Shown here in pieces: positions 50,611 through 61,459 of a stretch of DNA of 64,000 nt. Within the stretch, counting starts at the first letter, position 1. Each line of letters begins with the position of its first letter. Location of the stretch: contig NC_092576.1 of the NCBI RefSeq assembly GCF_037975245.1, forward strand, positions 33,644,611 to 33,708,610. Reading direction: 5' to 3'. Origin of the DNA: Apostichopus japonicus (lineage: Eukaryota; Echinodermata; Holothuroidea; Aspidochirotida; Stichopodidae). The position numbers and the translations under genes were made by a program. The notes below the pieces were generated by a model that was given only the letters and a program-made list of their open reading frames with translations, did no database searches and was not told where the DNA came from.

Positions 50611-50957
50611 CTGTCACACCTGTGTAGAATTTCTTTGATCTTGTCATGTTTATTACCATTCTTGACACTCTTGAGGTAGCATCTTCCCAGTAAGGTGATA
50701 CTTTTGGCCAATCTAGGAAACTTTGGTTCCAAGCTCAAGGTCAACACATGACTTAAAATCCTCATCAAAGTACTGGAAAAATGTTTCTTCTGATGAAAAT
50801 GGAACACTCATCATTATGCAGAGAGTATTGTATGAAGACTCAGAGAACAGTGTATCTTCATTTTCTAGTTCAATTACTTTCCTAGAATGACCATACTCAA
50901 CAAGAATTTTCATGGTGGTGGGTGATGTTAAAGTGGTGATAGTTTTAGCTCCAACAC
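50611..50957 (-). CDS. First coding exon, PB1/ubiquitin-like start, frame break
   Basis: 347 nt; acceptor TTTCCCAAAACAG, donor ACAG|GTAAGT. The start is ATG at 50913-50911 in a good context (CACCACCATGA). It reads MKILVEYGHSRKVIELENED and later FFQYFDEDFKSCVDLELGTK, with the look of a PB1- or ubiquitin-like domain (strand, strand, …FDEDF..CVDL). A stop follows at 50713-50715. The coding look continues in another frame (LAKSITLLGRCYLKSVKNGN) to the donor and on into 48573. So this copy has a one-base frame break near 50720, or a sequencing error. It lies directly downstream of the pseudogene at 51.1-51.8 kb; whether the two once formed one gene is unknown. Confidence 0.55.
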
Positions 50958-51095
50958 CTGTTTTGGGAAACAAAATAAAACACCAAATTTTGAAATATAC
51001 CTTGGCAAACTGACACCTCATGAAATACCAGCAGAAAGTCAATTCTTAAACAAATTTCTCTAGTCAGATTTTACTTTGATTACTCCAAGCATATT

Positions 51096-51830
51096 CTATG
51101 TTTTAGGACCACAAAACACTGGCCAAAAAACATTGTAAATGCTTAAAGGATAAACATCTTTCAGATCTTCTATTCCTACAAAGCACAAACCTTTCCTTTG
51201 TACCAGTTTATATGACCTAACATTTTGAATATGTTGGACTGCATACTTTTCAACAATTAACCACATATCTTCTCCTATTGCCAGCAACACCCTGATTAGA
51301 CCAATGTCAAATCATTCTTGTTGTCTCCATTCATAACAACTGCCATATATGCTTGATAGTCAACACGACTAATCTTAATAGACTGACAAATTTCAAAGTC
51401 ATCAAACCTTTATACCTTGTATTGATACCCATTGAGTGATATCCTTTTCTAAGCAGCAATTTTTGGAAGCTACTTTGATTTCAAGTTCTGGCTTTAAGAA
51501 ATTTTCAGCAAACAGATAACATGCCTGCTTCATTTGAACTCTGCTTGCAACTGTTAAGCAAATATTTTTAAAATTCTTGGAAATAGTGGCATACGATTTC
51601 AGCTCTTGGTGCTTTGCTTCAAACCGCATACACCAGATTGCTTTTAATTGGCCGGTCAGCATAATGCAAAAGGTAGTGTTGCTTTGGCTTTAACCTTTCC
51701 TCTGGGAATAACTCCTTGAAAGTAAGAAGTGATCAGCTATTGTACTATCTAGTACTGCTAGCATTTCAACAGAAATAACTGGAGCAAAGGCCAAATCAAC
51801 TATATCTTTTAGAATTAATGCCAAAATTAG
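51096..51830 (-). pseudogene. Frameshifted MRFEAKH-family pseudogene
   Basis: Minus-strand pieces in changing frames: IVDLAFAPVISVEMLAVLDS, FKELFPEERLKPKQHYLLHY, then TGQLKAIWCMRFEAKHQELK with NFKNICLTVASR and WVSIQGIKV, then FDDFEICQSIKISRVDYQAY, then WLIVEKYAVQHIQNVRSYKL and LKDVYPLSIYNV. From memory, this order (…PKxHYLxHY…, WCMRFEAKH, NFKN…, WV..(N/Q)GI.., plus a C-terminal FxVEK...YP.) is shared by a multi-copy, uncharacterised family in fish, cnidarians and echinoderms. At least three frame changes and an internal stop show it is dead. The N-terminal part is missing. Confidence 0.75.
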
Positions 51831-51839
51831 TGGTGGGGG

Positions 51840-53520
51840 GGAGGTGGAAAAAGCTTTAAAGAAAACACAATTTGTTCGTCATGTGGCATAGGCCCCTGAA
51901 ATGGATTCAACATTTTAATCTCATGAAATATGTAACTGCTTCGCTGCAAAAAGGTTTAGGTTGCCTGCTGTATCAATGCTATGGTACAATCTAGCAGTAG
52001 GCTAGGCCTAGTAATATTTGAAGGTTCGTCAATTATGAAGCCTTTACTATATTAACTATAGTAAAAGTATTAGTAGGCTACTAGAGTACTCAGTAGTACT
52101 AGGCCAGGCAGTACTATTATCTTCGACTTTAGGCCTATGCCACTTTTAAGTAGCTATTTTAGTTCAGATGATACGGCATGAGTATTTTGGTTACTTACAA
52201 CAGAAATCGGGCGATTTTTACCAATAAGGCACACTGTTTTACGCTGTTGTGTGATCACGGTACAATCGTTCGAAGAAGCCGCCGTAAAAATAATACCCCA
52301 GTTGCGCAAGTACAGTGATGTCCATGCTTGGTTACGCCCATTCGATGGTTACGTCACAGCTTTCTACGTGTACGTCACTTGTCATGTAGTATCATGCAAT
52401 ATCGTACTTCTCGAGGCAATGCAACTTGCCACATTATAACTTGTCTTGAGAGATGAAAAAACTTGAGGTCTTGGTGATCGTCGTAACGATTTAAAAACAA
52501 ACCAAATGCGGACCTCAATTAACCGAATAACTCAGGTTATAATAATAGTTATTCACAAAAGGCTCATGTTGATATTTCAAATTAGTATTCAACCCGGCAC
52601 TAACGTTGACTATGGATTATATTCACAACGACTTCTGGGGACCAATCATATTTGTTTGAAATAAGTTTTTTCCATATACGTTTAGTGTTGTTCATGGAGA
52701 CACTAGCGTGAAGAAACGTATTATGGCGTAGCGTCGGGTCGTTCAGTTTCACTGAAATAAGATTATTCAAGACATATTCTACAAGAATATTTTATGATTT
52801 TAGATTGATTATGACGATTTCTAGGAAGGTAAAATATTGCAAACAGACATTGATGTGTAGAGTACAGCGGTTTCTAAAGCAATCTATCTGAAATAAACCA
52901 AATTTTTAAATGATTATTGTTGGCTGACAGTGACCATATGATTGCTGCCGATCAGTTTCCCAACTAATTAATATCTCGGAACAAATGCGCCCATGAGCCA
53001 GTGGACCAATTTTTGTATTGCACAAAAATGCCGCTTCTTTGGAAGCCCTAAAGCGGCAGATACAAAACTGGGACGATAAAAATGTACGGCCCATTTTAAA
53101 TCATATGAAATAATATATTTTTACCAACTCTATATTTTCTGGAGTACAAGCCTAAATTACGTCTCATGTATATATAGATGTACATACGCATTGGAAGATG
53201 TATCTCTTCATAGCCATTTTGTTTTCTGAGACCGGCTGCACTGACTAGCTGAGCAAGGGTTCTCATTTGCACAAAAAAATCCAACAAAAGTAATAACCCC
53301 AAAACAACAATAGCAAAAGCAACAATAACAAAAGAATAACAATAACTACAACATTAATAAAAACAACAACCCTAGCAACTACTAAAATCTTCCCCCAAAA
53401 ATCCAACAAAAGTAATAAATTTGTTTATAGTTATGTCCGCATACCGAAACATATAGGAAGATATTTCTCGTTGCGTGATTACACTGTTATCGGCTGGTAG
53501 TGCAATGATTGACACTCATA
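51840..53520. other. No gene recognised
   Basis: AT-rich, with GGCCTA/TAGGCC-type words at 51990-52140 and an imperfect CAACAA stretch at 53280-53410. No supported exon. Confidence 0.45.
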
Positions 53521-53530
53521 ACACCCGATA

Positions 53531-53811
53531 CACACAGAGAAGGCAGTTACTACTGTAAATCTTTACGTTTTGTACCACAGCAAAAACTGAAGCATGCTAT
53601 AAATGGGTAGCATATGCTATTTGGATTACAGTAAGTATGAGGATAATTCCAACAAATCATGTTTGATGGGGTTTTTTTTTTGGATTACACACATCTTCAG
53701 TTTTTACTGTAATCTTAATAGCACATGCTACCGATGTATCAGATTTATAGACACGATCCATTTTTTTACTGTGGTTCAAAACTTTACGGTAACTATTGTT
53801 ATCTCTGTGTG
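53531..53811. mobile_element. Hairpin MITE (long imperfect inverted repeat)
   Basis: The left arm (CACAGAGAAGGCAGTTACTA, CTGTAAA, TACCACAGCAAAAACT, GTAGCATATGCTAT, GATTACAGTA) is mirrored by the right arm read on the minus strand (CACAGAGATAACAATAGTTA, CCGTAAA, AACCACAGTAAAAA, GTAGCATGTGCTAT, GATTACAGTA). Together they fold almost end to end. No clear target duplication. Short words of the same type occur at 25420-25575. Confidence 0.65.
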
Positions 53812-54152
53812 AATCGGTTGCTCAGGTAGCATCGTTTTCAGCCAGTCATTGTTCTCTTATAGCGAATTTGAAAGGCAGAAATAAACGTAAGGATCAGAAG
53901 TGAGAAATGCTTACAAAATTGATAAATTATTCATTACTTATTTAATACATCTGGTGTATAGATATTGATTGTCAATACATATATGCACAAAATACGCTAC
54001 CCTTTACAGCTATCCCGTTATTAACATCATAGTAGAGATTCGTTATGTATAAGTTGTAGGCTATACAAATGTAAAGCCTGGTAGATCATTTTATTGTAAG
54101 GAATGAAAACACAGGTAATATGGTTCAGTTTAATATAATTTTAATTACTTAC

Positions 54153-54272
54153 ATCATGCTCAGCTGCGTTCTTTAGTAGTCGTATAGTAACTCTCTGCAA
54201 TGCCTGGGTATCTCGGAGGTTAATCTGCACTGTCTTTGTACATAGTGTCCTGATAGGATTTATATCAGCAAC
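54153..54272 (-). CDS. Module exon d, upper module
   Basis: 120 nt, acceptor GTATTTTATCAG, donor GTAAGT, phase 0 to 0; the other frames stop within the first few codons. Forty residues run from VADINPIRTLCTKTVQINL to TIRLLKNAAEHD. It follows exon c (57919-57971) in frame and matches the other two d exons in length and phase. Downstream, exon a at 33190 would be in frame, but 21 kb with other loci lie between, so this may be near the end of one gene. Confidence 0.75.
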
Positions 54273-54710
54273 CTGATAAAATACACCAAAGTAATGTTAG
54301 CTACATTCCAGTTAAAATTGTTTGCATCTTAACTCGTTTTTATGCGCTTGGTTTCCAATCACTTTGTAGTTTCTCAAATACTTCATAGATTTCAGAGAAG
54401 ACACAAAGTTAATTGATGAGTCCGTTCATGACACACTTCAATTCTACAAAGCTGTAACAAAAAGTACTTTCTTTTGGAACCGTTATTTGAGCGGGGGAGG
54501 CGTACAGACATAATGTTATTCCTTTTTTGTCTTTATGTCAACAAAGGCTACATCCAAAGTTTAGGGAGATAATATAAGGAGAATAAGGGAAGTTAGGGAG
54601 ATAACATACTGTACTGAACCCCACATAAGAAATATGAGGAAGTGTGAGTGTGTGAGTGGGGGAGTTTGTGTGGGTATCTGAGTTTGTGTTAGTGGGCAGA
54701 AATAGTGATT

Positions 54711-55480
54711 CGAAAACTCCTAGATCCTAAATTATATTAAACTTGGTGGTTATGAGCCTGACCATATAAACTCGTCATAAGTCAAAGAACACAGATCAAA
54801 GGTCAAGAAACCTAAAATTGGTTTTCAAACATTTTCTGTTTGTCAGCTTGCAGGGAAAAACAATTAAACCACGATATGTAGAAAGTGATGAGAAAAACAT
54901 TAAAATAGGACAAATGTTGGTATTTAAGGTCGGTTGAAAGGTCAATTGAAGTCAATTGAGGTCAAATGTCAAAATGACCTAAACTGTGCGAAAAATTATG
55001 GCGCAAACTCCTCCTAGCCGGTGTGTCCAATCAAATTCAAACTTGGTGGGTACGTGCCTGACTATGCATACTTATGCTTGCGCAATTGATGAAATCCTCA
55101 TCAATGGTCAGAGATCAAAGGTCAAGAAACCTGTTTCTTAGCCATTTTCTGCATGTCAACATGCTGGAAAAAGGCATTATACCTCAAGATATGTAGAGAA
55201 CGATGATGCAAATTTTGAAATAAAACATATTTAGGGTTAGGTTCAGGGGTCAATTGAGGTAAAAGTTAAACCTGGTTTAAATCATGTTGAAAAAAAAGTT
55301 TCGGGAACTTCTCCGAGACCGTAAGTCATATCACTTATTGGTGTGTATTTGCCTGACCATGTACTTTAAACTCGCTCTGGGTGTTTGGTGACGTCATAGG
55401 TTCAAGGTCAGGAACCCAAAACCCATTTTCTGCTTGTCGATTTGTTGGAAAATGTGGTTAATTGATATATATATATATAT
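54711..55480. repeat. Three-unit tandem repeat, about 295 bp, with GGTCA words
   Basis: Units near 54711, 55005 and 55305 each carry AACT(C/T)CT(C/A), a (T/A)GGTG.(T/G)TA..(A/T)GCCTGAC(C/T)AT line, GATCAAAGGTCAAGAAACC or TTCAAGGTCAGGAACCC, and ATTTTCTG(T/C)(T/A)TGTC. The last unit runs into a (TA)n run at 55464-55488. Confidence 0.8.
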
Positions 55481-55929
55481 ATATATATGTCGAAAAAAAG
55501 GCGGATTATCACAAAAGAAGAAGGAAATGTGCATGCTTATTCGTGAACGAACGGTGGCGCCATGCAAGTAATGCTACAATGAAACATAACTTATGCTCAA
55601 CAAACGTGGATATTCTAGCTGTTGGAATGAAACTTTATTACTTCCCCGGGAATTTTCTCATGTAATCCATCCCACAGTATATGTACCCAATCGCAACGCC
55701 GCAAAGGCTAATGAAGTGTGTGCAGTTATTCAATATTTAGAGATAGCGGTGTTTGCAGTTATTCAATATTTAGAGATAGCGCATTCTAATGCTTTTATCG
55801 TTATTGATGGCGGCATTAATCACTGTACGCTATAGAAAATAACGTTACTACCAACGTGACAGTGTCTTACAAGGGGAGAGGCAACCCTGGATTGATGCTG
55901 CTCTAACATGAAGGAGGATTAAACGCAAC

Positions 55930-57620
55930 ACCGATTACTACGCTGGGAAAATTTGACCATGACATGACTATAATACAGCATAATACCAACCTAATTTCCA
56001 GACAGAAACTTAAGCTACTTTCTGTAAAACAATGTAGTCCTGGAGCTGTTGATGACCTACAAGCCTCTGGAGATCTCACGGATTGGAATGTGTTTGTCAA
56101 AAAGCCACACATGTCATGGATTATGTAAAGTATTGTGTAGAATGTATAGTGCCTATCAAACAAATCTAGGTATATTTATATAATAAACCTTGCATTACCA
56201 GGGAAGTCCAATAATTTATATATAAATAAGAAAACAAATGTTGGACAGGGTGATAAGGATGAATTGAAAACATTTCAAATAGAATTCGACAAGGTTATAA
56301 AGAAGAAAAATAGTTGTTGTTTGGGCTGGCATGCGAATGATGAGTATCTACAATACGTAATTTCCGCAAATCAACTAGATGTATTGTACATTAGGTTGGA
56401 ATGCCATAATTGTTCTAACAAAGACGAAGAGCTACACCATTTGTTATTAATTCATTTGACATATTCTAAACCATGTTTAGTTGTAACAGCAGATAAAGTA
56501 CGTCATGAATTGTTCATCAAAAGCTACTGGCACAGATGGGTTGCTACCTCGTGTTCTGAAACACTGGTTCAATCAACTTGCCAATATATTTCCAATTAAG
56601 TTTTACTATTTTTATTCAGGACTCAATTTAGATCCATTGCAGTTTGCGTACAGGTCGACGCGCAGTACTGAGGATGCCGTTGTGTAAAGTATCGAACAAT
56701 GTATTCACAGTTCGAGCATATCAACCTGGGTCATTCTGCTAGGAAACAAATTACTCAAAATACATGTACTTCATGATTTTATCTTGTGTACTTTTAATTA
56801 TTTTATCAATAGATCCCAATTTAATATCAGAACATTTAACGGTATCTCTAATACCATCACGCCAAACATTGATGTACCACATGGTATACGGATCGAGCAA
56901 CATTTTATTCACTCTACACATAATCCTATGCATGTTCAAATAATGAAAAGTGCTCATTGGTCAGCTTTGCAGATGATACTGCCTTGCTTGGTTTGATATC
57001 AAATTATGAATATACTGTGGATTAAATCTATGATTGTTTGAATTTGTTTTGGCGAGTTAATAGAGATACAAAATATGGTGATTGATTTTCGTAAATCCAC
57101 GAATGTTTCAAAGGGAGATATCGTTGATAGGGTGGATAGTTACAAGAATTTCGGGGTGGTGATAACTAGAGGGCTTACCTGGCACCACGCGTAGAAGAAA
57201 AAAAAAACTCTAGAATGTATTATAGGCATATATCAAATTCAATGTTAATAAAACATATTTATATTTTAAAAGTATATTATTTGAGGGATATGACCATATC
57301 ATTAATATCGTGGGGTGGGAATGCGAATAAGGAAAATGAACACCATATTTAAGCCATTATTAGAAAGGTAAGTCAAGTGATCGGGGAAAGTTAGTCAACA
57401 TTGGCCTCATCTTACCAACATCTTCAAGAGGTTATATTAGAATAAAGTGTGCGTGATGATAGCAAGGCACTTCGTGTGATTCCGGAAAAACGGTGATACC
57501 TCTAAGTAGTAGGATGTGGTTGTCATTGTTCAGAACAAATCGACATTTATCCTCATTTATTCACAATATATGAAACTTCATAACTTAAATTTAAATGCTA
57601 GAGCGTGCACGTTTGGTTCC
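55930..57620 (+). mobile_element. CR1/L2-like LINE, 5'-truncated and decayed
   Basis: Plus-strand pieces in several frames: AVDDLQASGDLTDWNVFVKK, NKPCITREV, DKDELKTFQIEFDKVIKKK, then the reverse-transcriptase blocks KATGTDGLLPRVLKHW, LDPLQFAYRSTRSTEDAV and VSFADDTALLGL, then DIVDRVDSYKNFGVVITRGL with TWHH and a degraded C-terminal region. Part of the middle of the reverse transcriptase is deleted and many stops are present. The order of blocks is that of CR1/L2-group ORF2. The 3' side leads into a GACAT/GGATAT repeat tail. Confidence 0.85.
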
Positions 57621-57741
57621 TCTGCTAGAATTGTCTCTTGCCTTGTTTTTGTAATTTTATAATATCTTTGTCTTCTGCTTACTGTTTTATGTGTGCATAC
57701 ACGTACCCTCCGTGGGTTTTATAAAGCCCTATCTGCTCTTA

Positions 57742-57820
57742 AACATGATATGACATGACATGACATGATATGGATATGGATATTGATATGGATATGGATA
57801 TGGATATATATGATATGATA
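57742..57820. repeat. Tail microsatellite GACAT / GGATAT
   Basis: ATGACATGACATGACATG followed by GATATGGATATGGATAT units, directly behind the LINE remnant, so probably its 3' tail or grown from it. Confidence 0.8.
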
Positions 57821-57918
57821 TAATGTGTTCCTTTTCCAATTATCGCACTATCACTAGCAGATGTAAACAGAAAACTGAAATGTTAGTAGGAACTATAACA
57901 AGCAGTTGCGTAACTCAC

Positions 57919-57971
57919 CTCCCAATCGCCAGTTTGAAGATTTAGGCGGTGCCCACGTTCTGGCCACCTGA
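57919..57971 (-). CDS. Module exon c, upper module
   Basis: 53 nt, acceptor TTTATGAAAG, donor GTGAGT. Two bases complete a codon from exon b (58912-58988), then RWPERGHRLNLQTGDWE, ending in phase 0 for exon d at 54272. A second AG four bases in (CAG at 57968-57970) would shift the frame. The 53-nt choice is supported by the identical length of the counterpart at 29555-29607 and the unbroken frame. Confidence 0.7.
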
Positions 57972-58911
57972 CTTTCATAAATAACAAGTAGTAAGAACGT
58001 ATGGAATAATGAAGAAAAAGAAAACAACATTGTGAATTATTTGAACTATTATGCTATTTTTTCTCTCATAGTCACTTATCATATAAGTGAAAATATTTAC
58101 ATAAATATCGCATGGTTCAGCATCAGTGTTCCAGAGGAATTATTATCATTTTACAATTATTGTTGGATTCTTTTCTGAACGTCAGTAAATTATTCAATAG
58201 ATAGCACCCAGCATCTTCTAAATGATGCATATGTTATTTCGAAAATCGGTGTTATCTACATTCCGCTCTACTCTTTTCAACACTTTATAAATAATAACAC
58301 GAAATATACTATGCCTACCGGTAAGTCTGTAAATCGATGAAATAACTATACAAGGGTGCTTGGAATGTCTGTTAGCTGCCCGAAAATACATACTCCCATA
58401 GCTAAATGCGTTTCTTTGAAAGACAACGCAGAATTGACAAATGGATAACTAAGTCACCCAGTTTCAATTTTATAATCAACATTTCTAACATCTCTAGCTA
58501 ACAACAAAATATTACGAAATGATATGTTTTCGAAATGTTTTATATTTTATTTCCTAACGTTTATCTGAAAAACTCGATATGTGATATATTTGGGTTTCAG
58601 CTTCACAATATCGATATAATATGGGAAAGAATACAACTTAACAATGTTGAGCATACACCAGTTGCAATCTAATGGTAATGTATCACATTTCGAAAATAAA
58701 TGCAGAAATTCTTGACAAGATATCAACATTTACAGGTAAGAAAGAACATTTCGAAGTAATATTTAATGCAATTACAATATTTGGAATAGTCCAAGAACAT
58801 TACAAAATGATGTGAACACATTTTGTAATTAAAAACCAAGTAAAAATCACTGAAGTACACCCTACACGTTAACAATAACAACCCTCGTTCCACGTGCATG
58901 TGTACACCTAC

Positions 58912-58988
58912 CTCTTAAATCCCTTTCTTTCATTTCAGATGGTATATAAGTAGACATATTATCCAAGGATAACATACAACTACGAAAT
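58912..58988 (-). CDS. Module exon b, upper module
   Basis: 77 nt with a very strong acceptor (a run of T then CTTTCCTTGATACAG) and donor GTAGGT. One base completes the codon from exon a (60238-60455), giving Ser; then FRSCMLSLDNMSTYIPSEMK, ERDLR, leaving one base for exon c. Same length and phases as 30311-30387. Confidence 0.7.
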
Positions 58989-58999
58989 CTGTATCAAGG

Positions 59000-60230
59000 A
59001 AAGAAAAAAAAAACGATAACAAACCTACTTAAATGTTGATGTGGAATTGGTTTACTATGATCATTTCAATCGCAACTTTCCTTTATCAAAAGTATCAAAA
59101 CAGATTATCATGCATTGTACCTGTCTACATCTAGCAGATGCCCTAAGCTATTTACATGATACACATTACGTTATTGTTAGCATGAATAGTTACATGGTAA
59201 AGAAAATACTGCATTCATTTGAAACCAAGCAAATATTGGTGTTAACAATCAATATAAGATATCGATGTATTTATTTATATATTATGTAGTGGCCACGAAC
59301 CCCATTAAGTTTATAAAACCCAATTAAACCTGATATGGCTGATTGTGATTATTTAATTCATTTGTAAAATAAATGAATATAACGTTTAATATTTTATCCC
59401 CACTTGTAGTATATTTTGTAATTGTATCAAACATTTTCTTTTTCATCGCATTATTGTTATGATGCAGCATGTTACTTTAAAGATTAACTACGCTAATTGA
59501 TGTTATGCAATTCTTAAATGGTGTATTATGATGCTAATTTGTAAACGTAGAGCACAATCAGTGCAGTTCTAAGCTACGGTCGAGTAACCTCACCGAATGT
59601 CATATAAATTAGTTTTCAAGGAGTGGCTCGGTCTCTTCTCCCAGTGGCACCAACCTGTACGTCACGCCACGTAAAACAACTATGTCTGCCTAGCACTTAC
59701 ACAACCTACCTTTTCCGTTCCGGCCTTTCTTCACCATGCCAACCACGCTGTGTGTGACTTACTCTTAACTCTCCTTTGGATACCATTCTTCTGAACTTAT
59801 CATTTACCTTACCTGGTCCTGTTCTCTATACCGGAACTGTTATTTGCGTAAATCGCCTTCCGGAAGCTTCCAGACACACCCGCACTACAGTTACTTAATC
59901 AACACCTGCTACCCTGGGATTTGACACCCCGACGGAGAGCCCAGCGGTAGCCGAGGTACCTTGCGTGTGCGCTAAGTTAAATTTAAGTATTAAGGTATGT
60001 AATGTATTTATGCTAAGTTATATATTTTTGTTATCAAGAGACACGTATCAGATTCATTTTAAAAACAAAACCTTTCTTACCTACTTTATTGTGTTCGTTT
60101 CCCAAACCATGATATCTGGACTTCGTAACATTATTTAATATAAAACGCAAAAGGAAACTTGATCAAAGAAGATTAAAGGTCATACTTGTCGAAATGTGTC
60201 TGATGCGTAAAACTTGTATTGATCTTATAA
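59000..60230. other. Intron; GC-richer patch at 59570-59990
   Basis: The patch (CCGTTCCGGCC, CCGGAACTG, CCCCGACGGAGAGCCCAGCG, GGTAGCCGAGG) differs in base composition from its neighbours and may be an old LTR or other insertion. I could not find paired ends or a primer-binding site. Confidence 0.3.
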
Positions 60231-60237
60231 TACTAAC

Positions 60238-60455
60238 GATATTTCTCGTAATTGTTGACATTTCATTCCGAAGTGAAATATTCTCTTCATGTTTGTTTTT
60301 CCTATTTTCCTCATCTCTTTAGTTCCCATCCCTCTCTCAATGCATATATGTTGTACTGTTGTCAACGGTGCCAAACGTACTTGACTTTGAAGTAAAAATG
60401 ATTCTTCTCCAAAGCGTTCAACACACTTATTAACATGCACGCACGATACAGGGGT
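60238..60455 (-). CDS. Module exon a, upper module
   Basis: 218 nt, acceptor TTTGCTCTCTTTTCAACAG, donor GTTAGT (weaker than the others). The open frame gives 72 residues plus TC, starting TPVSCVHVNKCVERFGEESF and ending FGMKCQQLREI. It aligns with the other two a exons (start (I/T)P(I/V).C; L..L near residue 22-28; V..(V/I).IE.G near 34-44; EM; L.E at the end). It follows exon d (61334-61453) and precedes exon b in one continuous frame. Confidence 0.7.
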
Positions 60456-61333
60456 CTGTTGAAAAGAGAGCAAAGACAGGTAAGGTAATGTACGATCAAT
60501 GAGTTTGCATTATCATCTCTGAGAAGTAAACTATGTAATATAATTAATTCAAACATCCCCAATAGAGGTATTTCATAGCGCATCATTATGTAATGTACCT
60601 TCTGCCTCACCATTAGTTTGCTAATCAACTGCAAAATGTTCAAGATATTTATTTATTGAAATGAACACTGTACACAAGAAGTCCATTTTGATATCCTATT
60701 CAAAAGCATTGCTATTTGTCAATGTTGCATTTCCATAAGCATTTTTGTGTATAAAAATGAAATTGTTCACAGCTGATATACCATTATGCCAATTCCCATA
60801 CGCAGCACAACACTCGATAAGAAAAAAGTAAGACTTTCATGGCCCCAAATGAGCTGTTTTTAATGCGTTGAAAAAGGTTGATTTTTTTATGGTTCGTAAT
60901 GTCATGTGAGCTTGTTTATATAAAGTTAAAAGAATATACTACAGTTCAGATTATTTATGAAACAATACATTAACATAAATTTATAGTTTTTGTTACAACT
61001 ATTTCGTACAGGCAGAGAAACATTAAAATAATTGGGTTGGAAGTGTGAAAAAAAATCATTAAAGGTGGTTGTATTGATTTTGTCAACCATATTTGTTGAA
61101 ACAAAGATGCGTCTACAACTGACATTTATTAATATGCTAATGACACACCAGTAACCGAGTCCTAGAATTTTATTATAATAAAAACATAATCCCTAGTCTT
61201 GATTCTTAAATATTGATAAAAATTATTATTATGGTCAATACCGTTGGTAATGCTAATACATGAATCAAGTTTTCAATTGCTCATTGTCATCCCTCTGTGA
61301 ATATCATAATCCCAATTTGACATGTACACTTAC

Positions 61334-61453
61334 ATCATGATTGGCGGCAATATACAGGAGTTGTACTTTAGACCTATGTTGTAGTCCAGTGTCACTGTCG
61401 TTTATAGAAAATGTGTGTGAGAAAGAATCTCGAATAGCTTCAAAGTCGTTTAC
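61334..61453 (-). CDS. Module exon d, top copy (gene continues out of window)
   Basis: 120 nt, acceptor TTCAAACTAG, donor GTAAGT. Phase 0 frame VNDFEAIRDSFSHTFSINDS to KVQLLYIAANHD, 40 residues. This belongs to a further module whose a, b and c exons should lie beyond the right edge of the window. It joins exon a at 60455 in frame. Confidence 0.7.
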
Positions 61454-61459
61454 CTAGTT

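Noticed and set aside
59284-59990. A solo LTR
   Set aside because: A different base composition hints at an insertion, but no paired ends, target duplication or primer-binding site were found.
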